A program made the position numbers and the translations under genes. Positions 22,528-30,562 of a stretch of 64,000 bases of DNA are shown here, in pieces. Every line of letters begins with the position of its first letter. Position 1 is the stretch's first letter. The notes below the pieces were generated by a model. That model had not been told where the DNA came from and did no database searches. It was given only the letters and a program-made list of their open reading frames with translations. The DNA is taken from NCBI GenBank assembly GCA_030549495.1, contig JAUIRK010000804.1:372001-436000 (forward strand). The letters run 5' to 3'. The stretch comes from Nectonema munidae. Its lineage: Eukaryota > Nematomorpha > Nectonematoida > Nectonematidae.

Positions 22528-23786
22528 AAGCAATTTGCTCTATATATATATTTTTTTCCTCTTGTTACTTTTGAAAAATAAACTAACTAACTAACTAACT
22601 ATTAATTAATAAAGCAAATTTATTAAAACACCATTTTAATGGGGCTTGAGTTTAGTTGGTTAGATACTGGGTTTCGATAGCTCAAGGTCTTGGGTTCGAC
22701 CCTGAATCAAGCCTCCTGTCCTCATAATTCGGTACAAGCGACGTTATTGTGCCTACTCGATAAAAACACCCCATGGTACCTTTACCTATACTTTTAACCA
22801 AGAATGTAAATAATTAATGAAACTAGCTAATTGACTAAAATCTGCGAAATTAAATCCAGAGTTTCAAGTTTTTTTATATGAAATTAAAAAGAAAAATTAT
22901 AAAATATTTTCCAAAATCCAATAAAAAATGTCTTTGTTTTTAACACTATCGAGTATACCTGAGTTTTGCCAAACTTGCATCAAAATATTTTTGTGTTTAG
23001 ATGTCCGATCAAATGCTGACAACAGCGATTTAACTCGAAATGGTTTTACAGTTGACAATCAGATTTAACTTATTCTGCACAAAATGAAGTATATTTTTTA
23101 GCCTAAATGTAAATATCTAAAACTTAAAAAAGTATTTTCATTAATTTAAATTCTTAGGAATTTTTTTTCAAATAAAATTCATGAAATTTTGTTCTTGATA
23201 AATCTTAATAACGAGTTAACCAAGCGGGTTAATGCATGTTCCAAAAAGTTTATCAATCTGTTCCCAGCCTACTCCATAATCATAAAATAGATAATAACTT
23301 CTGATAGTTTATTTAATCAGGACATTTAAAAGAGGACATTTAAGACTCAGATAATAATAATAATAATATAAAATTTCATTTATCTCAAAAAAATGATAAA
23401 AAAAAACTTTTCACGGTTCATTCAATTGTCGTGCGCTGAACTGTAGTGGATGCCAGCGTCAGTTAGCTCATTTGTTGCAACCGCATTTACGGGGCCCAAT
23501 TGACTGAGTTTCAATTTTAAATTCATCCATTACCACATATCCAAAGATAAATGAGTGAAAGAATAATGTATGCTAAGCATTCACCTCCTCCGTGTGAACC
23601 AACCATGGCGGGAAATCGCCAGATGTTGCCAAGACCAACTGCGTAACCGAGCATAGCTACCAAAAAATCAAATTTGCCATCCCACTTTTCTCTTTTCGAC
23701 TTTCTTTCAAAAGATTGGCCGAATCTAATTTTTTGAATATCATCACTGATCCTTTTCTTCAAGGAGCTGAATTTTTTGGAATCCAT
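3785..23786 (-). CDS. SLC6-family Na+/Cl- coupled transporter, 5' part (8 exons)
   Basis: Plasma-membrane symporter of the neurotransmitter/amino-acid transporter family. Eight exons (23585-23786, 18508-18639, 14035-14178, 9943-10102, 7859-7988, 6172-6306, 5233-5336, 3785-3909) join in phase through GT-AG sites to give about 377 residues, roughly 60% of a usual 600-650 aa SLC6 protein. TM1 holds GLGNIWRFP (51-59) and a GGG turn. TM3, the cysteine-bearing extracellular loop 2, TM4-TM5, the TM6 motif [13 protein letters not shown] and TM7 follow in canonical order. TM8-12 are not in the window and must lie left of base 1. The residue matching the TM1 Asp of monoamine transporters is Gly51, so an amino-acid or GABA-type substrate (glycine- or proline-transporter-like) is more likely than a monoamine. 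The substrate is inference. The start is the first ATG, 35-40 residues before TM1, normal for the family. Confidence 0.93.
4789..5098. mobile_element. probable degenerate hAT MITE
   Basis: The right end, read on the minus strand, starts CAGGGGTCGACAAAGTGG, a Tip100-like hAT terminus. The left end at about 4789 reads CTAGGATTGGAAAACTTTTT, a weak mirror of it. No convincing target duplication remains. It lies in SLC6 intron 7. Confidence 0.4.
5233..5336 (-). CDS. SLC6 exon 7: TM6
   Basis: 104 bases, phase 0 to phase 2, acceptor TTTTCAG|GTT and donor TTAAG|GTAAAA. It codes [27 protein letters not shown] and DFNNN. The unwound TM6 region binds substrate and ions in known SLC6 structures, and its Ser-Leu-Ser and the later SSYN are present here. 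A Cys-Ser pair stands where many members have Gly-x. Confidence 0.93.
5337..6171 (-). other. SLC6 intron 6, no other feature seen
   Basis: AT-rich, no recognisable element or coding potential. It is a plain intron. Confidence 0.6.
6172..6306 (-). CDS. SLC6 exon 6: TM5
   Basis: 135 bases, phase 0 to phase 0, acceptor TATTTAG|GTT and donor AAT|GTGATT. It codes [20 protein letters not shown] (TM5, with the family-typical F-P-Y-V-V-L-T), then [15 protein letters not shown] and SKLKDYN. The exon has no internal Met, so it is easy to miss. Its match is nevertheless one of the strongest in the gene. Confidence 0.93.
6307..7858 (-). other. SLC6 intron 5 with a repeat-end fragment and a (CT)n run
   Basis: At 7078-7140 is a short GC-richer stretch with alternating CGTCGAAAGACAATTCGTCG-type motifs, similar in style to the ends of the element at 53.3 kb. 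A (CT)n tract lies at 7258-7280. The remainder shows nothing. Confidence 0.4.
7859..7988 (-). CDS. SLC6 exon 5: TM4
   Basis: 130 bases, phase 2 to phase 0, acceptor TAGCAG|A and donor AAAG|GTATAT. It codes [17 protein letters not shown] followed by the hydrophobic segment [20 protein letters not shown], then VKSSGK. The W-x-L-x-L-x-L-x-x-x-W pattern is that of TM4 in SLC6 proteins, and the junctions keep frame on both sides. Confidence 0.92.
9255..9485. repeat. foldback palindrome made of degenerate 20-bp repeats
   Basis: The left half is T-rich and repeats a motif like TTCTATTTTGTCTTTTTGCA. The right half, from about 9355, is its A-rich reverse complement, so the two arms of about 100 bp can pair. 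Open frames on both strands here are by-products of this composition. It lies in SLC6 intron 4. Confidence 0.6.
9943..10102 (-). CDS. SLC6 exon 4: extracellular loop 2
   Basis: 160 bases, phase 1 to phase 2. The split Arg codon from exon 3 is completed, then [15 protein letters not shown]. That supplies the second disulphide cysteine two residues after the WNT motif. The loop is hydrophilic, contains a candidate N-glycosylation site (NST) and two further cysteines, and ends VYPTEEFF. That ending matches the family's acidic-aromatic motif just before TM4. The donor is TTT|GTAACT. Confidence 0.9.
10624..10645. repeat. (AAGT)n microsatellite
   Basis: Five to six perfect copies of AAGT in SLC6 intron 3. 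Confidence 0.9.
10880..11160 (-). pseudogene. possible cysteine-rich (zinc-knuckle-like) coding fragment
   Basis: The minus strand reads [20 protein letters not shown] followed by [15 protein letters not shown], a C-x2-C-x3-C...H...C pattern resembling the nucleic-acid-binding knuckles of LINE first ORFs. The open stretch is only about 90 codons and no RT is nearby. It is not an SLC6 exon, because exons 3 and 4 join directly. Origin unresolved. Confidence 0.3.
11670..13347. mobile_element. hAT-type non-autonomous element of low-complexity sequence
   Basis: Bounded by a perfect 8-bp duplication ATGAAGCT (11662-11669 and 13348-13355). The left end begins CAGGGGCGC and the right end finishes AACCCCTG, which are hAT-type termini. 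The interior is extraordinary: G and C homopolymers (11676-12050), about 750 bases almost purely G and T (12060-12810), then about 500 bases of A-rich degenerate repeats with units like AATGGGGGAATTGTTTATAA (12830-13290). No transposase is seen. Part of the homopolymer pattern may be assembly or consensus error in a hard-to-read repeat. It lies in SLC6 intron 3. Confidence 0.75.
12830..13290. repeat. degenerate tandem repeat, A-rich, 30-45 bp units
   Basis: Successive copies of a motif containing AAAATAATGGGGGAATT and TTTTATGA spaced irregularly, inside the low-complexity hAT element. The units drift in length, as expected of replication slippage or poor read consensus. Confidence 0.6.
14035..14178 (-). 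CDS. SLC6 exon 3: TM3 and start of extracellular loop 2
   Basis: 144 bases, phase 1 to phase 1. Acceptor TTTTACAG|GC. Codes [20 protein letters not shown] then [11 protein letters not shown] (TM3, with the Tyr-Tyr pair that family structures place in the substrate site) and [13 protein letters not shown]. The Cys in this last segment is the first cysteine of the conserved loop-2 disulphide. The donor is AGA|GTATAC. Confidence 0.93.
14330..14450 (+). mobile_element. SINE-like copy (shared 3' body)
   Basis: Contains TTTCGAAACTG (B-box-like) followed by TGCCTTCTCAATGAAAATAC. The same body sequence, lightly changed, follows tRNA-like heads at 22.7, 37.4 and 53.0 kb. The tRNA-like head of this copy is poorly preserved. 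Confidence 0.45.
14714..14991. mobile_element. hAT MITE, 278 bp, perfect target duplication
   Basis: Terminal repeats CAGGGCCGGCCCTAG and CTAAGGCCGGCCCTG, flanked by TCCAGTTT at 14706-14713 and 14992-14999. A second copy of the same family is at 61852-62118 and is very similar over most of its length. Non-coding. In SLC6 intron 2. Confidence 0.92.
17545..17675 (+). repeat. 27-bp tandem repeat in a former reading frame
   Basis: About 4.5 copies of a 27-bp unit starting at 17545, 17572, 17599, 17626 and 17653. In one plus-strand frame the unit reads ENENTTLIS. The same frame continues on both sides (KSYADAVK before, [20 protein letters not shown] after), with one stop inside the third unit. 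The SYADAV motif recalls LINE first-ORF proteins, but no identification is possible. Confidence 0.7.
18120..18300. repeat. dispersed repeat shared with 56820-57000
   Basis: The minus strand of this segment (ATTTTAGACTTAAATAGCAA, then GGTTTGCTACACCCTTTA, then GTGTTATTTGAAA) matches the plus strand at 56.8-57.0 kb in the same order. No coding or terminal repeats recognised. Confidence 0.6.
18508..18639 (-). CDS. SLC6 exon 2: end of TM1 and TM2
   Basis: 132 bases, phase 1 to phase 1, acceptor TTAG|GC and donor GAAG|GTAACT. It codes [19 protein letters not shown] followed by [16 protein letters not shown] and ends RVIPLLEG. This is the strongly conserved TM1/TM2 hairpin region of SLC6 proteins, including the Q-F/Y-x-S-x-G-x-x-x-W pattern. 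It joins exon 1 with the shared Gly codon intact. Confidence 0.93.
19335..20328 (-). pseudogene. decayed copy of an uncharacterised dispersed gene family
   Basis: Begins [18 protein letters not shown], continues with [18 protein letters not shown] (two Cys-x2-Cys-type pairs, probably zinc-binding), [20 protein letters not shown], a Ser-rich linker containing [11 protein letters not shown], then [46 protein letters not shown] and [17 protein letters not shown]. From memory this order matches a multi-copy arthropod and cnidarian family annotated only as uncharacterised. The copy is broken and stops near [15 protein letters not shown], well short of full length. It lies in SLC6 intron 1. Function unknown. 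Confidence 0.6.
21195..22620 (+). mobile_element. 5'-truncated LINE (Jockey/CR1 group) with RT
   Basis: Starts inside the RT ([14 protein letters not shown]). After one frame shift a 286-codon open frame (21305-22165) carries [17 protein letters not shown], the catalytic [11 protein letters not shown], then [32 protein letters not shown] and a C-terminal domain ending FTNPY. It is followed by a 3' UTR, a long poly-A or poly-A-like run and a tail of repeated AACT (22577-22602). The long intact frame points to a young copy. Clade assignment is from motif style only. Confidence 0.85.
22430..22526. repeat. poly-A run, about 85 bp
   Basis: Nearly uninterrupted A from 22438 to 22525, within the 3' end of the LINE. 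Its length in the assembly is unlikely to be exact. Confidence 0.85.
22636..22790 (+). mobile_element. tRNA-derived SINE
   Basis: The head folds as a tRNA: acceptor stem GGCTTGA with TCAAGCC, A box TAGTTGGTTAGATACTGG, anticodon stem TGGGT with GCTCA around loop TTCGATA, B box GGTTCGACCCT. The T stem has a mismatch and the body continues with GTGCCTACTCGATAAAAACACC, shared with three other loci. That makes it a SINE rather than a working tRNA gene. Confidence 0.65.
23585..23786 (-). CDS. SLC6 exon 1: start codon and TM1
   Basis: Codes residues 1-67 plus one base of Gly68. The N-terminal cytoplasmic part is basic (several KR and RK pairs), then [15 protein letters not shown] leads into TM1. 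The exon ends in the GGG turn at a consensus donor GAG|GTGAAT, phase 1. Directly upstream of the ATG lies a pyrimidine-rich tract ending in AG (about 23788), so the ATG may sit just inside an exon whose 5' UTR begins in an upstream exon. The sequence between WRFP and GGG reads AMVGSH, where most family members have YLCYKN or a close variant. Confidence 0.93.
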
Positions 23787-24164
23787 TCTTAAATATAAAA
23801 AGCATAATTAAGTAGAAAGATTTATTTATGGGAATTTTTGATTGATTAACATTAGAGTATCCTCAAAGACAAAAGAATAAAAGGTAACTTAAGTTTTTTT
23901 AAGATATATAAAAGTATTATTTATAGGATCTGTAATATTTTAGATCTATTTGAACAATGACAAAACATAAATAGCAAAGAACGTACAAAATAATATTTCT
24001 CCCAAAATTTGGTAATTTTTTTCTTTTCTTTACATATTGATTATGAAATAATTTTATATGATTTTTACAGTTTTAGCCTCCGTAATAATAAGACGCTATA
24101 TAGTAAATAGTATATTTACAATCATATATTGAAATTTATTTGTAATTTAACCTATTTTTTTAGT

Positions 24165-24295
24165 TGTCGTTATTGCATCCATGGGGAAGAATAATCTTTG
24201 ATAACTGGATGGTAATGATAGTCAAGATCGAACCCAGACCATCTGGATCAATACCCTACGCTCTTACCACTACCCCATCGGAACGACAAAAAAGT
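24165..24295 (-). mobile_element. tRNA-derived SINE, second family
   Basis: The minus strand has A box GGGTAGTGGTAAGAGCG and B box GGGTTCGATCTTG at normal tRNA spacing. The following sequence does not share the body of the other SINE copies. No poly-A tail is clear. Confidence 0.5.
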
Positions 24296-24546
24296 AAAGC
24301 TAATTTAAACTTGACTACAACTATGAATGTGTTTAGAAGTTTGTCAATTAAAATAAATGATGTAAACAAATATAAAAATTATTTATATTTATTACTTATC
24401 TTATTAACTCACTCTTTCACATCACAATATTTATTCACGAAGGAAGCGCTGAAAAATGCGTGACTTTCATTCCCTTATGTGTGTCAATAGGTAAACATAA
24501 ATTTCTTTAACTATATAGCTGAAAACAGGAAGCAAAAAAATCTTTT

Positions 24547-24885
24547 GGTACTTATGGGTTATCACCCCCCCCCCCACTCTAAAAAATTTTTTAAAATTTT
24601 TTTTCCAATATAATAATTTTAAAATACTAATTAATTAATAATTTTAAATATATAATTAAATATATATTGTATGTATAAAAACATTGTATCTATATATTCA
24701 ATATCAATATATATATAAATATATATTGTATGTATAAAATATGTATTGTATGTAATAAATATGTATTGGACTCCTGTTTAAACAAGTAATTTATTATTTT
24801 TACTCATCATTTAAATTCAAATAAAAATTTTTAAAAAAATTTTTAGAGTGGGGGGGGGGGAAGGGGAAGATAACCCATAAGTACC
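24547..24885. mobile_element. MITE, 339 bp, 9-bp target duplication (MULE-like)
   Basis: Terminal inverted repeats of about 60 bp start GGTACTTATGGGTTATC at both ends and run through a C-rich tract to ACTCTAAAAA. Flanks AAATCTTTT at 24538-24546 and 24886-24894 are identical. Long ends with a 9-bp duplication suggest the Mutator-like group. The interior is AT-rich and non-coding. Confidence 0.8.
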
Positions 24886-25429
24886 AAATCTTTTTAACGA
24901 ATCGTGTGTTTCAATGTTTTAATTAAGATCAAATAAAATATTTTATACCCGGACAATTTTAAAAAAAAATAAGATGTGGATACCAATCAGTTCCCAAAAT
25001 TGAAGGGGCTGCATAACGGGCAAAACACAGAACTCTAATCCGCTCTGTCATACGGGATCACTCACCTCATGCACGATTCTACTTGATATATCATGCTTCC
25101 AAGGTTCGGCTAAAGGCGTATATCTCGTATATTCACAATTTTAGTAGTCTTTTTGATCAATTCCGTTATTCGTATAAAATTATGCAAACGCGTTTTATTC
25201 AAGTGCTCATTTTAACTGTTTTCCAGTTTTTACCTAGTTGTTCTATTTCTTGAATTTCAAAGCATAAACCTTCTTTATGAAAGCACTTTTATTTCAATAA
25301 ACTAGCATCCTTCTATAACAGCTTCTAAAATTCATATTTCCACACGTAACTTTGTGATATTTGTGCAATCAAAGATATATTACTATTGTAACACCATTTT
25401 TATTCTCTTAATTGAAAAGGCGACATTTT

Positions 25430-25500
25430 TTTGGCTTTAAAATATTTAAAAATTTGTTGGAAAAGATAAGCAGACGATTCGTTCTCAAAATATAGGCCCT
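25430..25500 (+). repeat. degenerate copy of the TTAA-flanked MITE family
   Basis: Resembles the middle of the element at 27487-27607 (ATATTTAAAAATTTGTTGGA, then GCAGACGATTCGTTCTCAAA). The ends are too decayed to bound. Confidence 0.4.
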
Positions 25501-26247
25501 AAGATAAAGTCAGGCGATTTTATTTTTGTTAAGTAGAGAATAGTCGACTGGGGTCATTAATGGCAAGTAACTTACTTGGTTGAGTGTTCTAACAACGCTA
25601 TGGATGAGATAACTCCTATGGATTCATTTTGAAAAGCCGATTATATTTTATGATTGTATTTATTCTTTTGAAAAAGACGACGATATTTTATGATTTATTG
25701 CTACTTGATTATTCAAATTGAAAAAGATAGAAGTAAAAGTATTCAAGTGTCATTTAACGAGCATGAAATTTTAAAAGTCATGAATCGGAAGGAAAATTTC
25801 TGATAAACATGGAGTAGACGGGGATATTTGGATAAATACCAAAGATCTTTCAAGTAACTTATTTACATGAAGGCATTTGATAAAGACTCTTGTAGTCAAA
25901 ATATTATTTTCTTTTAAATAAAATTGTTTGAAACTTTACTCCCTGATTCTTTTCTTTAAGGTTGAATAATTTTAAATAATTTTTATTATAGATTTATCTT
26001 TTTATATGCATATACTCTCAACACCAATATAAATCAATCATAATGTGTAATATTTACAATTGAAGAATCGAACGAAGTTAACAACAACTTTTCCTAATAT
26101 TCCTTACGATTAAAAAAGGAGTACATATTATAATCATTGAAAGTATTGAAAAAGATCATTATACATTTTAAATATAAAAAATTAAAAAGCACACAGCATC
26201 TCATACACGCACTGCTCTATGTGTATAAATGGAAACTTTGAACTTAC

Positions 26248-26560
26248 CTTTCAAAAAAGTATGCAGATTGGGAGTCTAATGGCAAACGTGCATGTATGAA
26301 TGTGACTGTCTATTCAAAACAGTCGTATTGCCTCATCCTTCAAAATTGAATGCAAATAGAGAGAAACTTCAAAGGCATTAAACTCACAATTATCTGCCAT
26401 TAAGAGCAAAGCAGAGCTTGTCTATAAAAAATTAGAACACTTGTGAATGCAAAACTGGTCCTCGTATCCTCATGAACGCATTCTTTAAAAATTTTAATAA
26501 AGAAAATTTGTTGATTCATTTTAATGTTCAGATCTTTTTATTCTAATTTTAAATCATCGT
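26248..26560 (-). promoter_or_regulatory. candidate non-coding first exon and TATA-type promoter of the SLC6 gene
   Basis: The minus strand has a full-consensus donor, GAAAG|GTAAGT, at 26248/26247. It faces the acceptor just upstream of the SLC6 ATG, giving a possible 2.5-kb 5' intron. About 335 bases further upstream is TTATATAG (near 26583), a possible TATA box. Nothing in between looks coding. This is inference from splice and promoter motifs only. In DNA this AT-rich such motifs also occur by chance. Confidence 0.25.
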
Positions 26561-26599
26561 ACAGTTACACTCGTTTATGACTATATAAGCTGGTAAGTA

Positions 26600-27225
26600 T
26601 ATTTATTTGACAAAATGTGATGATAATTTTCTAAAAATAACATGACTTTAATAATTATGATGATAAGAGATCAATATAATTTTGTTTTCAGTCAAACTTT
26701 TTGATTTAAGTTTCATAACTCTAACAGGAATATATCATAATTATAATAGGTTCTTATTGGTTATCTCATCCCCTTTCCAACTCTATCATCTTTAAATCAC
26801 ATTTCCGGATTAACTTTATAAAAGAATTTACACTATTTTTTTTTATAAATTATTGTAACTAATAAAATAAGAAATTCTTTGTAAATTTATTATATTTTAT
26901 TAAAAAAAAATAAACTATATCTTTTATAACTAAGTATAACTAACTTATTTTCAATTGATTAACCAACCAACTTCTGCTTAACTAACTGACTAGTTAGAAG
27001 AACTCTTGTTTTAAATGGAATTAAATAGAGATTATTGAAGCCGTCTACGTTCTCTGGAACATTGGTACAAAATGGGCTAATTTTAAAAGAATTCGTTTAT
27101 AAATAAAAATTATGTATGGAGGGGGGGGGGGGGATCAATAAGCACCCAATGATATATAATAATTAATATAAATATGAAGATAATAGAAAGATAATGTTGA
27201 CTTCTTTAAATGCAATTAGAAATCT
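26600..27225. other. intergenic, nothing recognised
   Basis: AT-rich with a G homopolymer at 27120-27133, which may be the worn end of a C-rich MITE like the one at 24.5 kb. No gene seen. Confidence 0.4.
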
Positions 27226-27229
27226 TTTT

Positions 27230-27679
27230 GGGTTTTTCGTTTAGACGGCCACATCAAGTAATCACCATTTCGTCTGCCTTTTATAATTATGTCTTGGTTG
27301 CCAAATTCTAAGGAAAATTCTCAGCGTTTACCCACATTTTGTTGTTTATAAAAGGAAAGGGAAATTTAAAAAAATAAAAAATTAATAACTTTAATGGATA
27401 TTAAGAATAGTTTTATTTAAGCAAAGGAATAAAATTGGCAATATAAAACTCACTTTTGCAGCCAGTTCGAAAACAGTTAGCATTAACCCTTTGAGGACCA
27501 GTGGGACACGAGTGTCCCAAGAAATGAAAATAGTCTGCTTTGAATATATAAAATTCCATTGAAAAAGAAGCACACGAATCATCTTCAAAATTTTGGTCTT
27601 TAAAGGGTTAAATAAATAACTATATAAAAGGCAGACGAAATGGTGATTACTTGATGTGACCGTCTAAACGAAAAGACCT
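27230..27679. mobile_element. MITE with 55-bp inverted repeats, carrying a nested MITE
   Basis: The left arm (27230-27290, GTTTAGACGGCCACATCAAG onward) and right arm (27612-27679) are almost perfect reverse complements. ATCTTTTT flanks both sides (27222-27229 and 27680-27687). Superfamily not clear from the terminal bases. A TTAA-flanked element has inserted into the middle. Confidence 0.8.
27487..27607. mobile_element. TTAA-flanked (piggyBac-like) MITE, 121 bp
   Basis: TTAA at 27483-27486 and 27608-27611. The ends CCCTTTGAGGACC and GGTCTTTAAAGGG match as inverted repeats at 11 of 13 positions. The left part also holds the palindrome GGGACACGAGTGTCCC. Further copies are at 56.48-56.70 kb and, degraded, at 13.69 and 25.43 kb. 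Confidence 0.8.
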
Positions 27680-28894
27680 ATCTTTTTTTATTCATCTATT
27701 TTCAAAAATAAATAATATTTTGCAATGTTGTCTTTCATTTCAGATATATTAAATTAAATCAAATATACAGATCAAATTATGATTTATATGCAAAACCGAA
27801 ATTTAACAGAAGTTCAATATTTTGTAATGTTGCATTCGGAAAATAAATATCAAATCCCATACATATAGGTAAATGTAGATATTAGAAACTCATATATAAT
27901 TAAATAGTAATGATAAATAATTATCAGGTCTTGTCTCCGTTGTTCAACTTCTTGATGTTTTGGGAAATATCAAAACATGTAGCAAAAAATACCGATTTTT
28001 TTAACACTGAAGCATGTGTTACGTATGCGTTAGAAGGGGAGTTGAAATTTTAGTAATTTCCTTTTACGTAATATATGTATGTTCCTTTATAAAAAATGTG
28101 TTTGCTTCTAATATCTATCATGTGTATCCACACCAGGATTATCACTTTTTCTACTTTTGAATGAAAATAAATTTCCTGTATCATAGATGAATGAACTTTC
28201 GTATGTTTAAAGAATTAAAGGTAAAGTTGTAAATTATAAAAATGACATCCCGAAGCACTAATGAAAAAGTCACAAAGAGAATAAATATCACACACACACA
28301 CATACAGACACGACATACACACCCAGATATCAAGCTTATAGAGAAAGCTTATAGGCATTTAAGATGCAATAACAAAAAGTTTAAGAGGTCAGATAACTAA
28401 TAAGTGTGTTTAAATGGAAATATTCTGTCAAAACAAAATAACAACAGACAACTAAAAAAAGAGAGAGAAGATCTTAAACATAACATGCCATCAAATGGAT
28501 TTAAATTGGCGCGAATTTGTTTCTATTACTTCTTTATTCATTTATATACCATGTGTTTTATGCCAGATTCCTTCATATTTTTTGCTTATTTTTTTATCTT
28601 CATTAGTTCAGTCTGTTTCAATCCTTTCCCCAAAATCCAGCATGTTTTATAAAATAAATGCTTCTAATTTTGAAAAAATAAAGGTGTTCGGGCTACAAAT
28701 CTGGTTAAATTTCAAATTTCTCATAAGAAAAGACGGTTCATTCCACTTGAAGAAAATAAAAATAGAATTCTCCAAACGATTGAGATTATTGGTAGATATT
28801 TATTTTTTAGAACATCCATCAAACAAAGGAAAAATATGTGTGAATAGGTCTATTTTCTAAGGCGAAGTAAGTTCAACTTCCTCATTTTATCAGA

Positions 28895-29300
28895 ACAAGT
28901 GATAGGATCAAGAATTTAAGGGGTACTCAAAATGAACGATAAATGTAGCAAGCAGAAAAGTTATAATTTATTAGAAAGACAAAAGAAAATAGACGTTGAA
29001 CTCATAAAGAATATTTACAACTCTATTATCTTCAAATTGAAAGTAAAGGAAGAAGGTGAACAACTTTTTGTAATTGAACAATGGACATCACGAATTATTT
29101 GTTCAGAAAAAACTTTTGAACTGGGATTGGTTGACAAATATTCAGGATGAATTTCTAATCATATCACCTGATAATAAAATACACGATACTGATAAAAAAA
29201 AAAGCCTAAGATCATCAAGAAGATTCACCACCACTAAATTCACCATATTTGAAATATATATATCTACCTTCTTTTTGTTCATTTTCTGACCATCTATTTC
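28895..29300 (+). repeat. dispersed repeat shared with 42540-43130
   Basis: The segment coding GEQLFVIEQWTSRIICSEK recurs at 42.57 kb with small changes. It is followed in both places by AAAAAAGCCTAA, ATCATCAAGAAGATTC and, after a gap, CACCACTAAATTC. A 72-codon frame (28932-29150) is open only in this copy. It looks like a piece of a mobile-element protein that I do not recognise. Confidence 0.55.
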
Positions 29301-29371
29301 AGTCAGAAGTTAGATTCAAGAAGTTGCTTGTTTTTGAAGTCAAATTAGAAATAGATTCTATTTTTTTCAAC

Positions 29372-29470
29372 CTTATTAGTGATGGGCAAAATTTGTCAGC
29401 TCAAGTTATCGTTGACGATTGACGTTTTACCAAGCCGTGGTTTTCTTAAATTTTAAAGATTTTTTACATA
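29372..29470. repeat. possible hAT-type terminus
   Basis: TTATTAGTGATGGGCAAAATT resembles a hAT end. A reverse-complement relative lies at 43350-43382 next to the other copy of the dispersed repeat, which suggests both are ends of one element family. Confidence 0.4.
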
Positions 29471-29526
29471 TATTTTTAGTGTAGTTTTTTGTTGTAATAT
29501 ATTCAAAAAAATATATAGTAAAACGG

Positions 29527-30530
29527 ATGCAGCAAACAATTCAGTCGTATCTTTGGAATTGTCAAAACCAAAGATGCAAAATTCAGTGAATTTTTCTCTC
29601 AACAAAACAAAAATATACAAACTCCCTCTCAATCTGGAATTTATAAAGCAGTCTTCAGAAAAGATATCCAATTAAGAGAAATGATGAAAAAACACCCTAA
29701 TTCCGAAAACTGGACATTACATTTAAACGGCAAACAAATTGATAATAAAGAGTTTTAAGTACTTATTTTAAAAAATGAAGAAAAGGATATCAAAGTGGCA
29801 GTTTTACAATCTCCAAATGGCAGAACAAAAATTTTTGATTTTTTTAGAATATAATTTATGGAATAGTATTAAAATTATTATTCATATACTCAAACGTTAA
29901 CACAGGAAAAGACAATGGAGTGGTTGTTCAAATACAAAGAAATTTTACTGAAAAAGATAGAAAAGAGCCACAATATATTTAAGGCAATATATTATAAGAA
30001 CAACCTGATATAGTACTTCGTTTAGTGGTGGATGAAATGAAAAATAAATCTCCTAATATTAAATACCCTTTTTATCTGAAGTATTAGAAAATTAGGAACA
30101 TTTTAAAAATAATTTTTACAATGGTGTGGAAATATTTCGAAAGTTGATGGTTGGCAAGATGATATGTAATTTCATTACCAAGTTAGATCAAGTTTTTTTT
30201 TTGAAAAAAATAGAAAGTTTCCAAAAGTATTATTCAAAAAATACTTAATTTAAGCAATAGAAGATGAAAATCTAGAGCTATCCATGTTATTTTGGCATTT
30301 ATTCTTATACCTGAAAGAAGAATTTGCGTGATAAAATCTGTCTTTTTATTTCTTATAAGTGAGCGATTAAGATTTAAAGTGTCATAAAAAGGCGTTGCAT
30401 GCTGTGGAAAAATTTTGTAATCAAGACCATTCAATCTTAAAATATTCAAAGAACCAATCAATGTGCCAAGCGTGCCTTCAAGTTTTGTTGCAAGAAAATG
30501 GAGAAAATTGCTAATCTAATGTGGATTAAT
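29527..30530 (+). pseudogene. decayed copy of a second uncharacterised dispersed gene family
   Basis: Plus-strand pieces include SEFFSQQNKNIQTPSQSGIY, WTLHLNGKQIDNKEF, DIKVAVLQSPNGRTKIFDFF, NTGKDNGVVVQIQRNF, SPNIKYPFYLK and RRWKSRAIHVILAFILIPER, in this order over 1 kb. From memory they resemble a multi-copy arthropod protein annotated as uncharacterised, in which a nucleotide- or nuclease-like core is suspected. The copy is broken several times. A possible hAT terminus lies just before it, so it may be a hAT-related transposase. The identification is tentative. Confidence 0.4.
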
Positions 30531-30535
30531 AATAA

Positions 30536-30562
30536 TGTTAAAAAAAAGTTATGTTATGTTAT
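30536..30562. repeat. (ATGTT)n short tandem repeat
   Basis: Repeated GTTAT pentamers, AAGTTATGTTATGTTATGTT, followed by unrelated sequence. Confidence 0.7.

Noticed and set aside
22638-22713. A functional tRNA-Ser (CGA) gene
   Set aside because: The cloverleaf has a T-stem mismatch and weak D arm, and the following body is shared with other loci, so a SINE is the better call.
28495-28860. 121-codon plus-strand frame as a small secreted or membrane protein
   Set aside because: The hydrophobic start could pass for a signal peptide, but composition is ordinary for T-rich DNA and there is no family resemblance, splice context or conserved motif.
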